Positions 1 to 7,565 of a stretch of DNA of 64,000 bases are shown here, in pieces. Position 1 is the stretch's first letter. Each line of letters starts with the position of its first letter. A program made the translations under genes and the position numbers. Source of the stretch: VGBV01 sp963813725 (lineage in GTDB: Bacteria; Actinomycetota; Thermoleophilia; Solirubrobacterales; 70-9); NCBI GenBank assembly GCA_963813725.1, contig CAWFAI010000013.1:186001-250000 (forward strand), in the 5' to 3' direction. The notes beneath the pieces were generated by a model. The model saw nothing but the letters and a program-made list of their open reading frames with translations, was not told the DNA's origin and did no database searches.

Positions 1-2
1 GC

Positions 3-176
3 GACGTGATCGTCGCCGTGGACGGTCAGGAGCTGCAGGCCGAGAGCGACCTGGCCGAGCTGATCAGCCGTCAGCGCCCGGGCCAGACCGTGACCCTGGT
101 GATCCTGCGCGACGGCGACCGCGAGGAGGTCGAGGTCGAGCTGGAGCCGCGACCGGAGAGCGTGCCCCAGCCCTGA
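3..176 (+). CDS. C-terminal PDZ domain of an HtrA/DegP-like serine protease (partial)
   Basis: Only the last 57 codons are present; the 5' end lies outside the window. The peptide reads as the second half of a PDZ domain: DVIVAVDGQEL, a helix (SDLAELISRQRPGQ), then TVTLVILRDGD and a final beta strand. This is the usual ending of trypsin-like HtrA/DegP/DegQ proteases, where the PDZ domain binds exposed C-termini of substrates. No protease domain can be seen here, so other PDZ proteins (for example a site-2 protease) remain possible. The stop is followed directly by the IMPase-family gene. Confidence 0.7.
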   Translation, partial: DVIVAVDGQELQAESDLAELISRQRPGQTVTLVILRDGDREEVEVELEPRPESVPQP

Positions 177-208
177 TCAGGGAGCTCTGCACGGACCTCG
201 CCGAGGCC

Positions 209-1096
209 TTGCGCGAGGAGGTGCTGCCGCACCTTGGGGCCCATGCCGCACGCGAGCACTCCGGCGAGGCCGAGGGAGGCGACGTGACGTTCGCCATCGA
301 CGAGCGCGCCGAGGCGCGCATGGAGGCCTTCCTGGCCGAACGGGCGCCGAACGTGGCCTTCTACTCCGAGGACCGCGGCATGGTCTCGCCGGCGGGCGGC
401 GAGGCCGAGTGGGTGCTGGTGGTGGACCCCATCGACGGCACCCGTCCGGCGCTGGCGGGCTTCGAGTCCTCGTGCGTCTCGGTCGCAGCGGCCCCGCTGG
501 ACGGCGAGCCGGCGATGGCCGACGTCGCCGTCGGCGTCGTGGTCGAGCTGAAGAGCGGCAGCGCCTTCGTCGCCGAGCGCGGCATCGGGGTGACGCCCAA
601 GCCGGTGCTCTCCGCGAACACAGCGATCGAGCGCATGTTCTGGGTCTACGGGCTGCGGGGCCGCCCCGCCCGCGGGCTGATGGAGGTGCTGGCCGAGCTG
701 GTCGACGCCTCCTCGGTCGGCGGCGCCACCTTCGACCTGGGCTCGGCGACCTACGACATGACCCGGGTCATCACGGGCCAGCTCGATGCCTACATCGAGC
801 CGGGACCGCGAATGATCGACGACGTCCCCGGGATGCGCGAGGAGTTCGAGCGGGTGGGCGGCGGCGCGATCCTCAACAACTCGCCATACGACCTCGCGGC
901 CGCGACGCTGTGCCTGCAGGAGGCCGGCGCGGTCGTCACCGACGCCTACGGGCGCGGGATCGGGGACCGCCCCCTGCTGGGCTCGAGCCACGAGTTCCAG
1001 ATCTCCTGCCTGGCCGTGGCGAACGCCGAGCTGCACTCGAAGATCTGTGAGGCGATCGACGCCGGCATCGCGCGTCTGGCAGCCCAGCGGGGCTAG
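209..1096 (+). CDS. Inositol monophosphatase (IMPase)-family phosphatase
   Basis: A 295-aa member of the Mg2+-dependent IMPase/FBPase superfamily, which removes phosphate from inositol phosphate, sugar phosphates or related compounds. Motif 1 is YSEDRG (about residue 52), motif 2 is VVDPIDGT (about residues 71-78, metal-binding Asp residues), and the C-terminal motif is YDLAAATLCLQEAG. The start drawn is TTG; the frame is open upstream to a CTG at 173 that overlaps the previous stop, so the N-terminus may be about 12 residues longer. It lies 42 bp upstream of a TreT-like glycosyltransferase and an OtsA-like synthase. No OtsB-type HAD phosphatase is seen, so a role in dephosphorylating their product is a reasonable inference, not shown. 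Confidence 0.82.
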   Translation: MREEVLPHLGAHAAREHSGEAEGGDVTFAIDERAEARMEAFLAERAPNVAFYSEDRGMVSPAGGEAEWVLVVDPIDGTRPALAGFESSCVSVAAAPLDGEPAMADVAVGVVVELKSGSAFVAERGIGVTPKPVLSANTAIERMFWVYGLRGRPARGLMEVLAELVDASSVGGATFDLGSATYDMTRVITGQLDAYIEPGPRMIDDVPGMREEFERVGGGAILNNSPYDLAAATLCLQEAGAVVTDAYGRGIGDRPLLGSSHEFQISCLAVANAELHSKICEAIDAGIARLAAQRG

Positions 1097-1138
1097 TACC
1101 TTTCTGCGCTTGGCCAATCGAGACCGACAGGGGGCAGC

Positions 1139-2377
1139 GTGCTGCAGGAGGTAGCGCTGGGGAGCAAGTCCTTGGCGGACTACACCCACCTGTCGGGCCG
1201 CGGCCTCGTGGACGAGATCCGCGAGCTGGCGGAGCCGCTGCAGGGCAAGCGGGTGCTGCACGTCAGCGCGACCGCGTTCGGCGGAGGCGTCTCGGAGATC
1301 CTCTACACGCTGGTGCCGCTGATGCGCGACGTCGGACTGGACACCTCGTGGCAGATCATCATGGGCCGCGAGGAGTTCTTCAACGCCACCAAGCTCCTCC
1401 ACAACTCGCTGCAGGGGGACCCTAAAAGCCTCAGCGGGGACCAGTGGGAGCTGTTCGACCACTACAACAAGATGAACGCCGACAGCCTGGAGGGCGAGTG
1501 GGACTACGTGATCGTCCACGATCCCCAGCCCGTCGGCATGAAGCGCGGCGCGCAGGAGCACGGCAAGCACTGGATCTGGCGCTGCCACATCGACCTCTCC
1601 GAGCCCAACCCGGACCCGATCGAGCGGCTGGGTCCGCTGATCGCCGAGTACGACGCCAGCGTCTGGCACATGGAGCAGTACGTCCCGGCGAGCCTGAACG
1701 GCCACGCGGGCGTCAACATCGTCCCCCCTGCGATCGACCCGCTGTCGCCCAAGAACATGGCGCTCTCGGCTGACGACGCCTCCTACGTCTGCGACCAATT
1801 CGGGATCGACGTGGACCGGCCGCTGCTGACCCAGGTCAGCCGCTTTGACCCCTGGAAGGACCCGATGGGGGTGATCGACGCCTACCGGCTGGCGACCAAG
1901 GAGGTGCCCGAGCTGCAACTGGCGCTGGTCGGCTCGATGGCCACCGACGATCCCGAGGGCTGGGAGTTCTTCCAGCACACCTACGAGTACGCCGACTCCG
2001 ACCCCGACATCAAGATCCTCAACAACCTCAACAACGTCGGCGCGATCGAGGTCAACGCCTTCCAGTCCCAGTCCGACGTGCTGATGCAGAAGTCCACCCG
2101 CGAGGGCTTCGGACTGACGGTGACCGAGGCCCTTTGGAAAGGCCGGCCCACCATCGCCGGCGACGTCGGCGGCATCCCGTTGCAGATCGTGGACGGCGAG
2201 AGCGGCTTCCTGGTCTCCAGCGCCGAGCAGGCCGCCCAGCGCACGGTGGAGATCCTGAAGGACCCCGGCCTGGGCAAGTACCTGGGCCGCGCGGGCAAGG
2301 AGCGCGCTCGCGAGCGCTTCCTCACCCCCCGCCTGCTGCTGGACTGGATGCGCATCTTCACCTCGCTGGGCGACTAG
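1139..2377 (+). CDS. TreT-like trehalose synthase / GT4 glycosyltransferase
   Basis: A 412-aa GT-B glycosyltransferase of family GT4. The N-terminal Rossmann half carries the glycine-rich loop AFGGGVSEIL (about residue 46) and the IIMGREEFFNATKLLHN segment typical of trehalose glycosyltransferring synthase (TreT), which makes trehalose from NDP-glucose and glucose. The C-terminal half has the donor-binding stretch STREGFGLTVTEALWKGRP (about residue 318). The start is GTG after a GACAGGGGG ribosome site. Followed 61 bp later by a GT20 gene. TreT activity is inferred from motifs; another disaccharide product is possible. Confidence 0.78.
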   Translation: MLQEVALGSKSLADYTHLSGRGLVDEIRELAEPLQGKRVLHVSATAFGGGVSEILYTLVPLMRDVGLDTSWQIIMGREEFFNATKLLHNSLQGDPKSLSGDQWELFDHYNKMNADSLEGEWDYVIVHDPQPVGMKRGAQEHGKHWIWRCHIDLSEPNPDPIERLGPLIAEYDASVWHMEQYVPASLNGHAGVNIVPPAIDPLSPKNMALSADDASYVCDQFGIDVDRPLLTQVSRFDPWKDPMGVIDAYRLATKEVPELQLALVGSMATDDPEGWEFFQHTYEYADSDPDIKILNNLNNVGAIEVNAFQSQSDVLMQKSTREGFGLTVTEALWKGRPTIAGDVGGIPLQIVDGESGFLVSSAEQAAQRTVEILKDPGLGKYLGRAGKERARERFLTPRLLLDWMRIFTSLGD

Positions 2378-2392
2378 AGCGGGACGGCTGCA

Positions 2393-2416
2393 CCGGCAGG
2401 TTCACCTGCCTGCCGG
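2393..2416. other. 8-bp perfect inverted repeat between the two glycosyltransferase genes
   Basis: CCGGCAGG at 2393-2400 and CCTGCCGG at 2409-2416 flank an 8-nt loop in the 61-bp gap before the GT20 start. There is no T-run after it, so it is a weak terminator candidate at best; it could also be an operator or an RNA hairpin acting between the two cistrons. Confidence 0.4.
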
Positions 2417-2438
2417 GGCGGGCTGCTACAAGTGAACC

Positions 2439-3914
2439 GTGGCCGAGGAGCGACCGCTCACCATCGTCTCCAATCGCGGGCCGGCCGAGTTCGGCCGCGA
2501 CGAGTCGGGCGAGATCGCCGTCAAGCGCGGCGGCGGCGGCCTGGTGACCGCCCTCAGCGGTCTCGTCAGCCACCGCAAGGCGCTCTGGATCGCCTCTGCG
2601 ATGACCGACGAGGACACCGAGGTCGCCGAGCGGGCGGGGGGCGACTCCGTCGAGATCGAGCTTGACGGCGTCTCCTATGACGTCTGCATGGTCGCCAGCG
2701 ACCCCGAGGCCTACGACCGCTTCTACAACGTGATCGCGAACCCGATCCTGTGGTTCATCCAGCACTACCTCTGGGACCTCTCCAACGCGCCCGACATCCG
2801 CCGCGCCGAGGTGGAGGCCTGGGAGGACGGCTACAAGGTCGTGAACGCGGACATCGCCGAGGCCGTGCTGCGCAGCATCGAGGGCCAGAGCGAGCCGGTG
2901 GTGATGCTGCACGACTACCACCTCTACACCTGTCCCGGCCTGATCCGGGCGGCGCGGCCCGACGCCTTCCTGCAGTACTTCGTCCACATCCCCTGGTCGC
3001 AGCCGGACTCCTGGCGGATCCTGCCGAACCGCTGGCGCGAGGAGATCTACCGCAGCATGCTCGCCAACGACATCATCGGCTTCCACACCCAGGCCTACTG
3101 CCGCAACTTCCTGCAGTGCTGCCGCGAGTTGCTGGAGCTGGAGACCGACTACGAGCGCGGCGCCGTCAGCTACGACGGCCGCGAGGTCTGGGTGCGCGCC
3201 TACCCGCTCTCGATCGACGCCGACCGCCTCTTCAGCGCCGCTGAGTCCGACGAGGTCGCCGAATACGAGCAGGAGCTGCTGCGCCGCCGCCGCGACCACC
3301 TGATCATCCGCGTGGACCGCGCCGACCTCTCCAAGAACGTGCTGCGCGGCTTCACCGCCTTCGACACCTTCCTCGATCAGCACCCCGAGTTCCGCGAGAA
3401 GGTGACCTTCATCGCCCACCTGCAGCCCTCCCGCCTGGACGTGCCCGAGTACGCCGAGTACATGGAGCGAATCGAGGCCTTGGTCGCCGTCGTCAACCAC
3501 CGCCACGGCACCACCGACTGGATGCCGATCGACCTGCGCATCTACGAGAACTTCCCCGAGGCCGTCGCCCGCTATCGCCAGTTCGACCTGCTGATGGTCA
3601 ACTCGCTGTTCGACGGCATGAACCTGGTCGCCAAGGAGGCGCCCGCGGTCAACACCCGCGACGGCGTGGTCATGCTCTCCGAGAACACCGGCGCCCACGA
3701 GGAGCTGGGCGACTGCACCCTCTCGGTCAACCCCTTCGACATCCAGGAGCAGGCCGACACCATCCACCGCGCCCTGACGATGGACCCCGAGGAGAAGGCG
3801 CTGCGGGCCTCGCGCCTGAAGCAGATCATCTCCGAGCGCGACCCGGGCGACTGGATCGACGAGCAGATCGCCGACATCGCCGCCAAGACCGGCGAGCGCG
3901 AAGTCGTGCCCTGA
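2439..3914 (+). CDS. OtsA-like GT20 synthase (trehalose-6-phosphate synthase family)
   Basis: A 491-aa retaining glycosyltransferase of family GT20. It shows the N-terminal VSNRGP and GGGGLVTAL motifs, the acceptor-side LHDYHLY motif (about residue 159), HIPWSQPDSWRILP, and the C-terminal NSLFDGMNLVAKE donor-site motif (about residue 387). Typical OtsA joins UDP/GDP-glucose to glucose-6-phosphate. The usual DRxDxxKG(I/L) segment is DRADLSKNVLRG here (about residue 291): the catalytic-site Arg and Lys are kept but the following Gly is replaced, so the acceptor may not be glucose-6-phosphate. The start is GTG with no clear Shine-Dalgarno. It probably works with the TreT-like gene and the IMPase upstream. 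Confidence 0.78.
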   Translation: MAEERPLTIVSNRGPAEFGRDESGEIAVKRGGGGLVTALSGLVSHRKALWIASAMTDEDTEVAERAGGDSVEIELDGVSYDVCMVASDPEAYDRFYNVIANPILWFIQHYLWDLSNAPDIRRAEVEAWEDGYKVVNADIAEAVLRSIEGQSEPVVMLHDYHLYTCPGLIRAARPDAFLQYFVHIPWSQPDSWRILPNRWREEIYRSMLANDIIGFHTQAYCRNFLQCCRELLELETDYERGAVSYDGREVWVRAYPLSIDADRLFSAAESDEVAEYEQELLRRRRDHLIIRVDRADLSKNVLRGFTAFDTFLDQHPEFREKVTFIAHLQPSRLDVPEYAEYMERIEALVAVVNHRHGTTDWMPIDLRIYENFPEAVARYRQFDLLMVNSLFDGMNLVAKEAPAVNTRDGVVMLSENTGAHEELGDCTLSVNPFDIQEQADTIHRALTMDPEEKALRASRLKQIISERDPGDWIDEQIADIAAKTGEREVVP

Positions 3915-3977
3915 CGTTGTGCCGTGGCGCTGTGCCCTGACCTCGTGGCCGTGGCGCTGTGCCCTGACCTTGTCGCC
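3906..3977. repeat. Tandem repeat of about 27 bp, 2.7 copies, spanning the GT20 stop codon
   Basis: The 10-mer GTGCCCTGAC recurs at 3906, 3932 and 3959, each copy followed by related sequence ending in GTGGCGCT. The TGA of the GT20 gene (3912-3914) lies in the first unit, so the repeat grew from the gene's own 3' end. No hairpin or ORF is evident. Confidence 0.7.
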
Positions 3978-4020
3978 TAAGTCACGCTATGCGTGAGTAA
4001 ACCGCCAACCCGGGCGCTGA

Positions 4021-4105
4021 CCGCTGACCACAACCGGCGGACCCGGGGAAGCGCCGACCCTGGGCCCTAACCGCTGACCACCACGCGGCGGACCGGCGAG
4101 GCGCC
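4021..4105. repeat. Imperfect direct repeat (about 35 bp, 50-bp period) covering the 3' end of the secreted-protein gene
   Basis: The segment from 4021 (CCGCTGACCAC...) is repeated at 4071 with a few mismatches. The second copy encodes the last residues of the minus-strand secreted protein (its stop is at 4067-4069); the first is a non-coding copy just downstream. It reads as a local duplication of a gene terminus. Confidence 0.6.
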
Positions 4106-5608
4106 TTTCAGGTAGGGATAGCCGGCCTGCTCGCGGACCACGGCGCGGAAGCGGTAGAGGCGTCGGCCGGTGGTCTCGCGGAAGCGGTAGCGGGCTCGGA
4201 AGCGTCCCTGGGGGCCCGAGCGGGCGCTCTTGAACGCCTGCCAGCGCGAGCCCACGCGCGCCTGCAGCACCACCACGCGCCCGTCAGCGGCCGGGCCGGG
4301 CAGCTTGCCGCGAAAGCGGGCCACCTGGCCGTTGCGCAGGCGCGAGCGCGGGCCGACCTTCAGCCGCGGCCGGGCCCTGACGCGCAGCGTCAGCGTGCGC
4401 TCGACCTGGTCGCTGCGGTGACGGTGGACCAGGCGCAGGCGGCGCGAGGGGCCGCGCCGGGGCGAGAAGCGGAAGCCGCCGGAGCCGTCGGCGTCGATCG
4501 TCGCCTCGAGCTGCTCGGCCCCGCCGGCGACCCGCGAGAAGACGCAGACCGACGCCCCGCCGATGCCGCCCCCTCCGCGCGACCGCAGCTCGCCGCGGAC
4601 CGAGAGGCGGCGGTTCGACGGCGCCGTTGCGACGTCGCGGCCGTTCGCGAACGCGGCCGCGATCGATGCCGCCGCCTCGCCGCCCGAGCTGCGGCAGCCG
4701 TTGTCCACCGTCACCTGACGGCTGGCGCAGACCTCGTTCGCGGGCCAGCCGACGTCCGTGACGCAGGCTGTGACGGTGTTGGCGCCGCCGCGGAAGGGCG
4801 GGTCCTCCGTATCCAGGGCGAAGGCGTGGGCCGCGGTGAGTGGGCAGGGGGCGAAGCGGCGCGCGGGGCCGCCGGGGACGATGTCGCAGCTCGCCTCGGC
4901 CGAGCCGGCGGGGGCGCCGTTCACCGCCACGCGCCAGCGCCAGACGCCGCCGCCGGCGTCGGTGGCCGCGAGCTGGGCGCTCTGGGGGCCGCGCCGGGGG
5001 CCGGGCTGGAACAGCGAGCCGCCCAGCGACAGCGTCGGCGCGGAGCGGTCGGCGAGCGTGAACCAGAGGCGGCGCACGTAGGCGTGGGCCGCCGTGGAGC
5101 GACCGCAGCTGCCGCCCGAGCCGTAGCACTGCAGCCAGGCGGTGTAGGCCTTCGCCGAGCCGCCGGCGCTCCACTCGACCGGCTGCCAGCTGCCCTCGGC
5201 GGGCCAGCGCCAGTGGACGCCGCCCCCGGAGTCGATGATCGTGACCAGCCCCTTGTGCCCGGAGTGATGCGACACGTGGGCCCCGGAGGTGACGTGGGTG
5301 AACTCGGTGCCCGCGGGCGGGTACCAGGACCAGGCGCCGTAGCGGCCGTCCTTCGTCGTCTCGGCGTTGTTCGTGATCTGCAGGCCCGGGCCGGAGCCCG
5401 AGCAGGCGGCGGCCGGGACGTAGTGGTCCGAGGTGCGGCTGAAGACGGCGTTCGCTGCGACCACGTCGTATTCCGGGTGGCACTGGACCGCGACATAGGT
5501 GCCGGCGCGCGCGGGCCGGGCGAACGCCAGCATCGCGACCAGCGCCAGCGCCAGCGCGGCGATCAGGGTCGTGCGGCGTACGCTCCTGCTGGGCCGGTTT
5601 GCTCTCAC
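4067..5608 (-). CDS. Secreted protein of unknown function with C-terminal Ig-like segments
   Basis: About 513 aa. The start chosen is the GTG at 5608, six bases after an AGGAG site; an upstream in-frame TTG (5644) has no ribosome site. The N-terminus is a signal peptide: basic RSVRR, then a hydrophobic stretch ending ARPARA. The mature N-terminal half is rich in Trp, Gly and paired Cys (CHPEYDV..., CYGSGGSCG), like an extracellular beta-sandwich. The C-terminal 200 residues contain Arg-rich beta-strand segments (LRVRARPRLKVGPRSRLRNG and RVVVLQARVGSRW) that resemble the Ig-like modules at the ends of many Solirubrobacterales exported proteins. I recognise no enzyme motif. Cell-surface location is inferred. 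Confidence 0.72.
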   Translation of the reverse strand: MRANRPSRSVRRTTLIAALALALVAMLAFARPARAGTYVAVQCHPEYDVVAANAVFSRTSDHYVPAAACSGSGPGLQITNNAETTKDGRYGAWSWYPPAGTEFTHVTSGAHVSHHSGHKGLVTIIDSGGGVHWRWPAEGSWQPVEWSAGGSAKAYTAWLQCYGSGGSCGRSTAAHAYVRRLWFTLADRSAPTLSLGGSLFQPGPRRGPQSAQLAATDAGGGVWRWRVAVNGAPAGSAEASCDIVPGGPARRFAPCPLTAAHAFALDTEDPPFRGGANTVTACVTDVGWPANEVCASRQVTVDNGCRSSGGEAAASIAAAFANGRDVATAPSNRRLSVRGELRSRGGGGIGGASVCVFSRVAGGAEQLEATIDADGSGGFRFSPRRGPSRRLRLVHRHRSDQVERTLTLRVRARPRLKVGPRSRLRNGQVARFRGKLPGPAADGRVVVLQARVGSRWQAFKSARSGPQGRFRARYRFRETTGRRLYRFRAVVREQAGYPYLKGASPVRRVVVSG

Positions 5609-5645
5609 GAGTGCTCCTGGCTGCTGCGGGCGTTGGCTGGGCAAC

Positions 5646-6194
5646 TCACGGCGCCTCAGCGCTCGAATCGGAACTCGCGCGACGGGGACGGGCTGGGCGC
5701 GTCGCTGGGGTAGGAGGACGAGGACGCCGTTCCCGCGGACGCTGGGCTGGCCGCCGAGGCTTCGCTCGCGGCCGAAGCGCCTCCGCCGGCGTGCCCGAGG
5801 CGTCTGCGACCCCGCCGCCCGGCCTCGCGACCGGCGTCACGGCGGGCGTGACGGCCCCGCTGCCCGGTCCCGCGGCCGGCGTGGCGGTTGAAGGCCGCGA
5901 CGGCCCTCGCGGCGAGCTTCGCGCGGTTCTTCGGCCCGGCCTGCGGCCCTCGCCCTTCCCGGCCCTCCGCTCCTCGGCCTTTCCGGCCGCGGCCGGCGGC
6001 CCGGGGGCCGGATCGGGCGCGGGCGCCGGCGACGGCGCTGGAGCGGCCACCGTCGCCAGGCCCACGTCGGGCGGAGGAGCGGGTGGCGGCCCCGCCCCGA
6101 CGAGGGAGGGCAGGGCCGCGAGCGCGATCAGGACGGCGGCCGCGACCGCCGCGATTCGCGCCACGTTGGACCACCTGATTCGCCGCGTCTGCAT
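5646..6194 (-). CDS. Membrane-anchored Pro/Ala-rich protein
   Basis: About 182 aa if translated from the ATG at 6194 (MQTRRIRW); an upstream in-frame ATG at 6329 would add a low-complexity Arg/Pro leader and is less likely. One membrane segment (VARIAAVAAAVLIALAALPSL) follows a short basic N-terminus. The rest is a Pro/Ala/Arg-rich tail with PAPSPAPAPDPAP runs and no recognisable fold. The layout suggests a single-pass protein with an extracytoplasmic disordered tail. Function unknown. It lies 37 bp upstream of the secreted-protein gene and could be cotranscribed with it. Confidence 0.55.
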   Translation of the reverse strand: MQTRRIRWSNVARIAAVAAAVLIALAALPSLVGAGPPPAPPPDVGLATVAAPAPSPAPAPDPAPGPPAAAGKAEERRAGKGEGRRPGRRTARSSPRGPSRPSTATPAAGPGSGAVTPAVTPVARPGGGVADASGTPAEALRPRAKPRRPAQRPRERRPRPPTPATRPARPRRASSDSSAEAP

Positions 6195-6248
6195 GGCCCG
6201 GCTGAGGCGCCGCGGCGGGTATCTCTCCCCCCTCGAGGCCCTTGGTGA

Positions 6249-6296
6249 CCCTCTCTTTACTCCCGGGCGGCGCCCTCTCTTTACTCCCGGGCGGCG
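6249..6296. repeat. Two exact tandem copies of a 24-bp unit in the divergent promoter region
   Basis: CCCTCTCTTTACTCCCGGGCGGCG occurs at 6249-6272 and again at 6273-6296, perfectly conserved. It lies between the minus-strand membrane protein start (6194) and rpsF (6384), where promoters for both should sit. Each unit holds the palindrome CCCGGG and a short pyrimidine run, so it could be a doubled binding site or a recent slippage duplication. Confidence 0.75.
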
Positions 6297-6369
6297 CCTG
6301 GGTGGGGCCGCTACACTCGCCTCCGCCATCCCTGCAGGGGTGGCATTCGACTCTTATGGCCCCACGTAA

Positions 6370-6387
6370 ATGACCCGCCTTATATGA
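6370..6387 (+). CDS. Five-residue leader ORF (MTRLI) coupled to the rpsF start
   Basis: ATG ACC CGC CTT ATA TGA at 6370-6387 ends in a TGA that overlaps the rpsF ATG (6384) as ATGA. The leader repeats the first bases of rpsF (ATGACCCGCCT occurs at 6370 and 6384, 14 bp apart and out of frame). No Shine-Dalgarno is visible before either ATG, so the first could load ribosomes on a short leader and re-initiate at rpsF. A simple duplication of the start region is the alternative. Confidence 0.3.
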   Translation: MTRLI

Positions 6388-6788
6388 CCCGCCTATACGA
6401 ACTCGTGCTGATGCTGGACCCGGAGGCCGCGGACGAAGACCGTGACCGGGTCGCGGAGGACGTGCGCAAGCAGATCGAGCAGGCCGGCAAGCTGGAGAAG
6501 GCGGACTCCTGGGGCACGCGCAAGATGGCCTACGAGATCAAGCTGCGCAACGAGGCCGACTACCGCTACTACCGCTTCGAGGGCGAGAAGGAGCTGCTGG
6601 AGAGGCTCGACCACAACCTGAAGATCGCCGAGGGCACCCTGCGCTTCCGCATCTTCAAGGTCGACCCCGACACGCCCAGCAACCCGCCCCCCGTCTCGGA
6701 GCGCCCCGCGTCCGTCGGTGACGGGCGGGACGACCGCGGCGACCGCCGTGGCCGTCGCGGCCGCGATCGCGACCGCGACGACGACTAA
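6384..6788 (+). CDS. rpsF: 30S ribosomal protein S6
   Basis: A 134-aa S6 protein, which pairs with S18 on the platform of the small subunit. YELVLMLDPE at the N-terminus, WGTRKMAYEIK in the middle and YRYYRFEG are family hallmarks. The last 25 residues form a charged Arg/Asp/Gly tail (RDDRGDRRGRRGRDRD) beyond the usual S6 core of about 95 residues. It is the first gene of rpsF-ssb-rpsR-rplI, a widely conserved order. The ATG at 6384 has no ribosome site and is overlapped by a short leader ORF. Confidence 0.95.
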   Translation: MTRLYELVLMLDPEAADEDRDRVAEDVRKQIEQAGKLEKADSWGTRKMAYEIKLRNEADYRYYRFEGEKELLERLDHNLKIAEGTLRFRIFKVDPDTPSNPPPVSERPASVGDGRDDRGDRRGRRGRDRDRDDD

Positions 6789-6912
6789 GGCCTCGCCGGC
6801 CCCGCTCGCGGCCCGCCCCGGCTCCGTCCGGGCACGATCGCCGTCCTCCCCGCGTTGCCGGAGTTTGCGGTTTCAGGTCCCCGCGGGGGGAGAGAACCGC
6901 CGCGCCCGGACG

Positions 6913-6918
6913 TAGACT
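6913..6918 (+). promoter_or_regulatory. Putative -10 element upstream of ssb
   Basis: TAGACT fits the actinobacterial -10 pattern TANNNT. It lies 28 bp upstream of the AGAGGAG ribosome site of ssb, in the 160-bp gap after rpsF, so ssb may have its own promoter inside the operon. No convincing -35 is seen. Confidence 0.35.
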
Positions 6919-6955
6919 CATTGTTCGGAAACGAAGAGATAGAGGAGTGATCGAT

Positions 6956-7444
6956 TTGGCAGCTTCGAACGTGAACGTGGTTGTGATCACCGGGAACCTC
7001 ACCCGTGATCCGGAGCTGCGCACGACCCCGGGCGGGACCGCGGTCTGCAAGATGCGCGTGGCCGTCAACAGCCGCCGCAAGGACGGGCAGAGCGGCGAGT
7101 GGGTGGACAAGCCCAACTACTTCGACGTCACCGTCTGGGGCGCGCAGGGCGAGAACTGCAACACCTACCTCTCCAAGGGCCGCCCGGTGGCGGTCGAGGG
7201 CCGGCTCGACTGGCGTGAGTGGGAGACCCAGGACGGCGGCAAGCGCCAGGCGGTCGAGATCATCGCCAACAGCGTCCAGTTCCTCGGCTCCCGCGGCGAC
7301 AACCCCGGCGGCGAGAACGGCGGCAACGGCGGCGACCGCTTCCAGCCGACCTCCGACGTCCCCGCCGACACCTCGGACTTCGAGGGCGCGGGCGTCAGCG
7401 GGGGCACCAGCGGCGGCGGCCAGGACGACGACATCCCCTTCTAG
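6956..7444 (+). CDS. ssb: Single-stranded DNA-binding protein
   Basis: Binds single-stranded DNA in replication and repair. The OB fold begins VVVITGNLTRDPELR and contains NYFDVTVWG and GRLDWREW; a Gly/Asn-rich linker leads to the acidic tip DDDIPF that recruits partner proteins. The start is set at the TTG (6956) because the AGAGGAG at 6941-6947 is 8 bases upstream of it; the GTG at 6947 overlaps that site and is unlikely. About 162 aa, normal for SSB. Confidence 0.95.
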   Translation: MAASNVNVVVITGNLTRDPELRTTPGGTAVCKMRVAVNSRRKDGQSGEWVDKPNYFDVTVWGAQGENCNTYLSKGRPVAVEGRLDWREWETQDGGKRQAVEIIANSVQFLGSRGDNPGGENGGNGGDRFQPTSDVPADTSDFEGAGVSGGTSGGGQDDDIPF

Positions 7445-7471
7445 GGCGCGCCCAGGGCGTACCACTCCCCT

Positions 7472-7499
7472 GAAAGGCCCCGCTCATGCGGGGCCTTTC
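7472..7499 (+). terminator. Hairpin terminator after ssb, first of two tandem copies
   Basis: An 11-bp perfect stem (GAAAGGCCCCG / CGGGGCCTTTC) with loop CTCATG, followed by TCTCG. The A/T base of the stem and the position 27 bp after the ssb stop fit a bidirectional intrinsic terminator. Confidence 0.65.
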
Positions 7500-7507
7500 T
7501 CGTGCCG

Positions 7508-7527
7508 GGCCTCGCTCATGCGGGGCC
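7508..7527 (+). terminator. Second, degenerate copy of the ssb terminator hairpin
   Basis: The 22-mer GCTCATGCGGGGCCTTTCTC plus GT recurs 32 bp downstream (7482 and 7514). The second stem is GGCCTCG / CGGGGCC with one T-G pair. It is a tandem duplication of the terminator lying right before rpsR. Confidence 0.5.
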
Positions 7528-7565
7528 TTTCTCGTTTCCCGCGCCCCGCTACCATGGCGCGCCCG

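Noticed and set aside
71..1978. 635-aa minus-strand ORF antisense to the IMPase and TreT-like genes
   Set aside because: Composition is the His/Val/Arg-rich look of an antisense shadow in high-G+C DNA, and the plus-strand genes have full domain motifs.
5599..6369. 256-aa plus-strand ORF in the 5.6-6.4 kb region
   Set aside because: It is Gly/Ala/Arg low complexity without motifs, and the opposite strand gives a plausible membrane-anchored protein with a clear hydrophobic helix.
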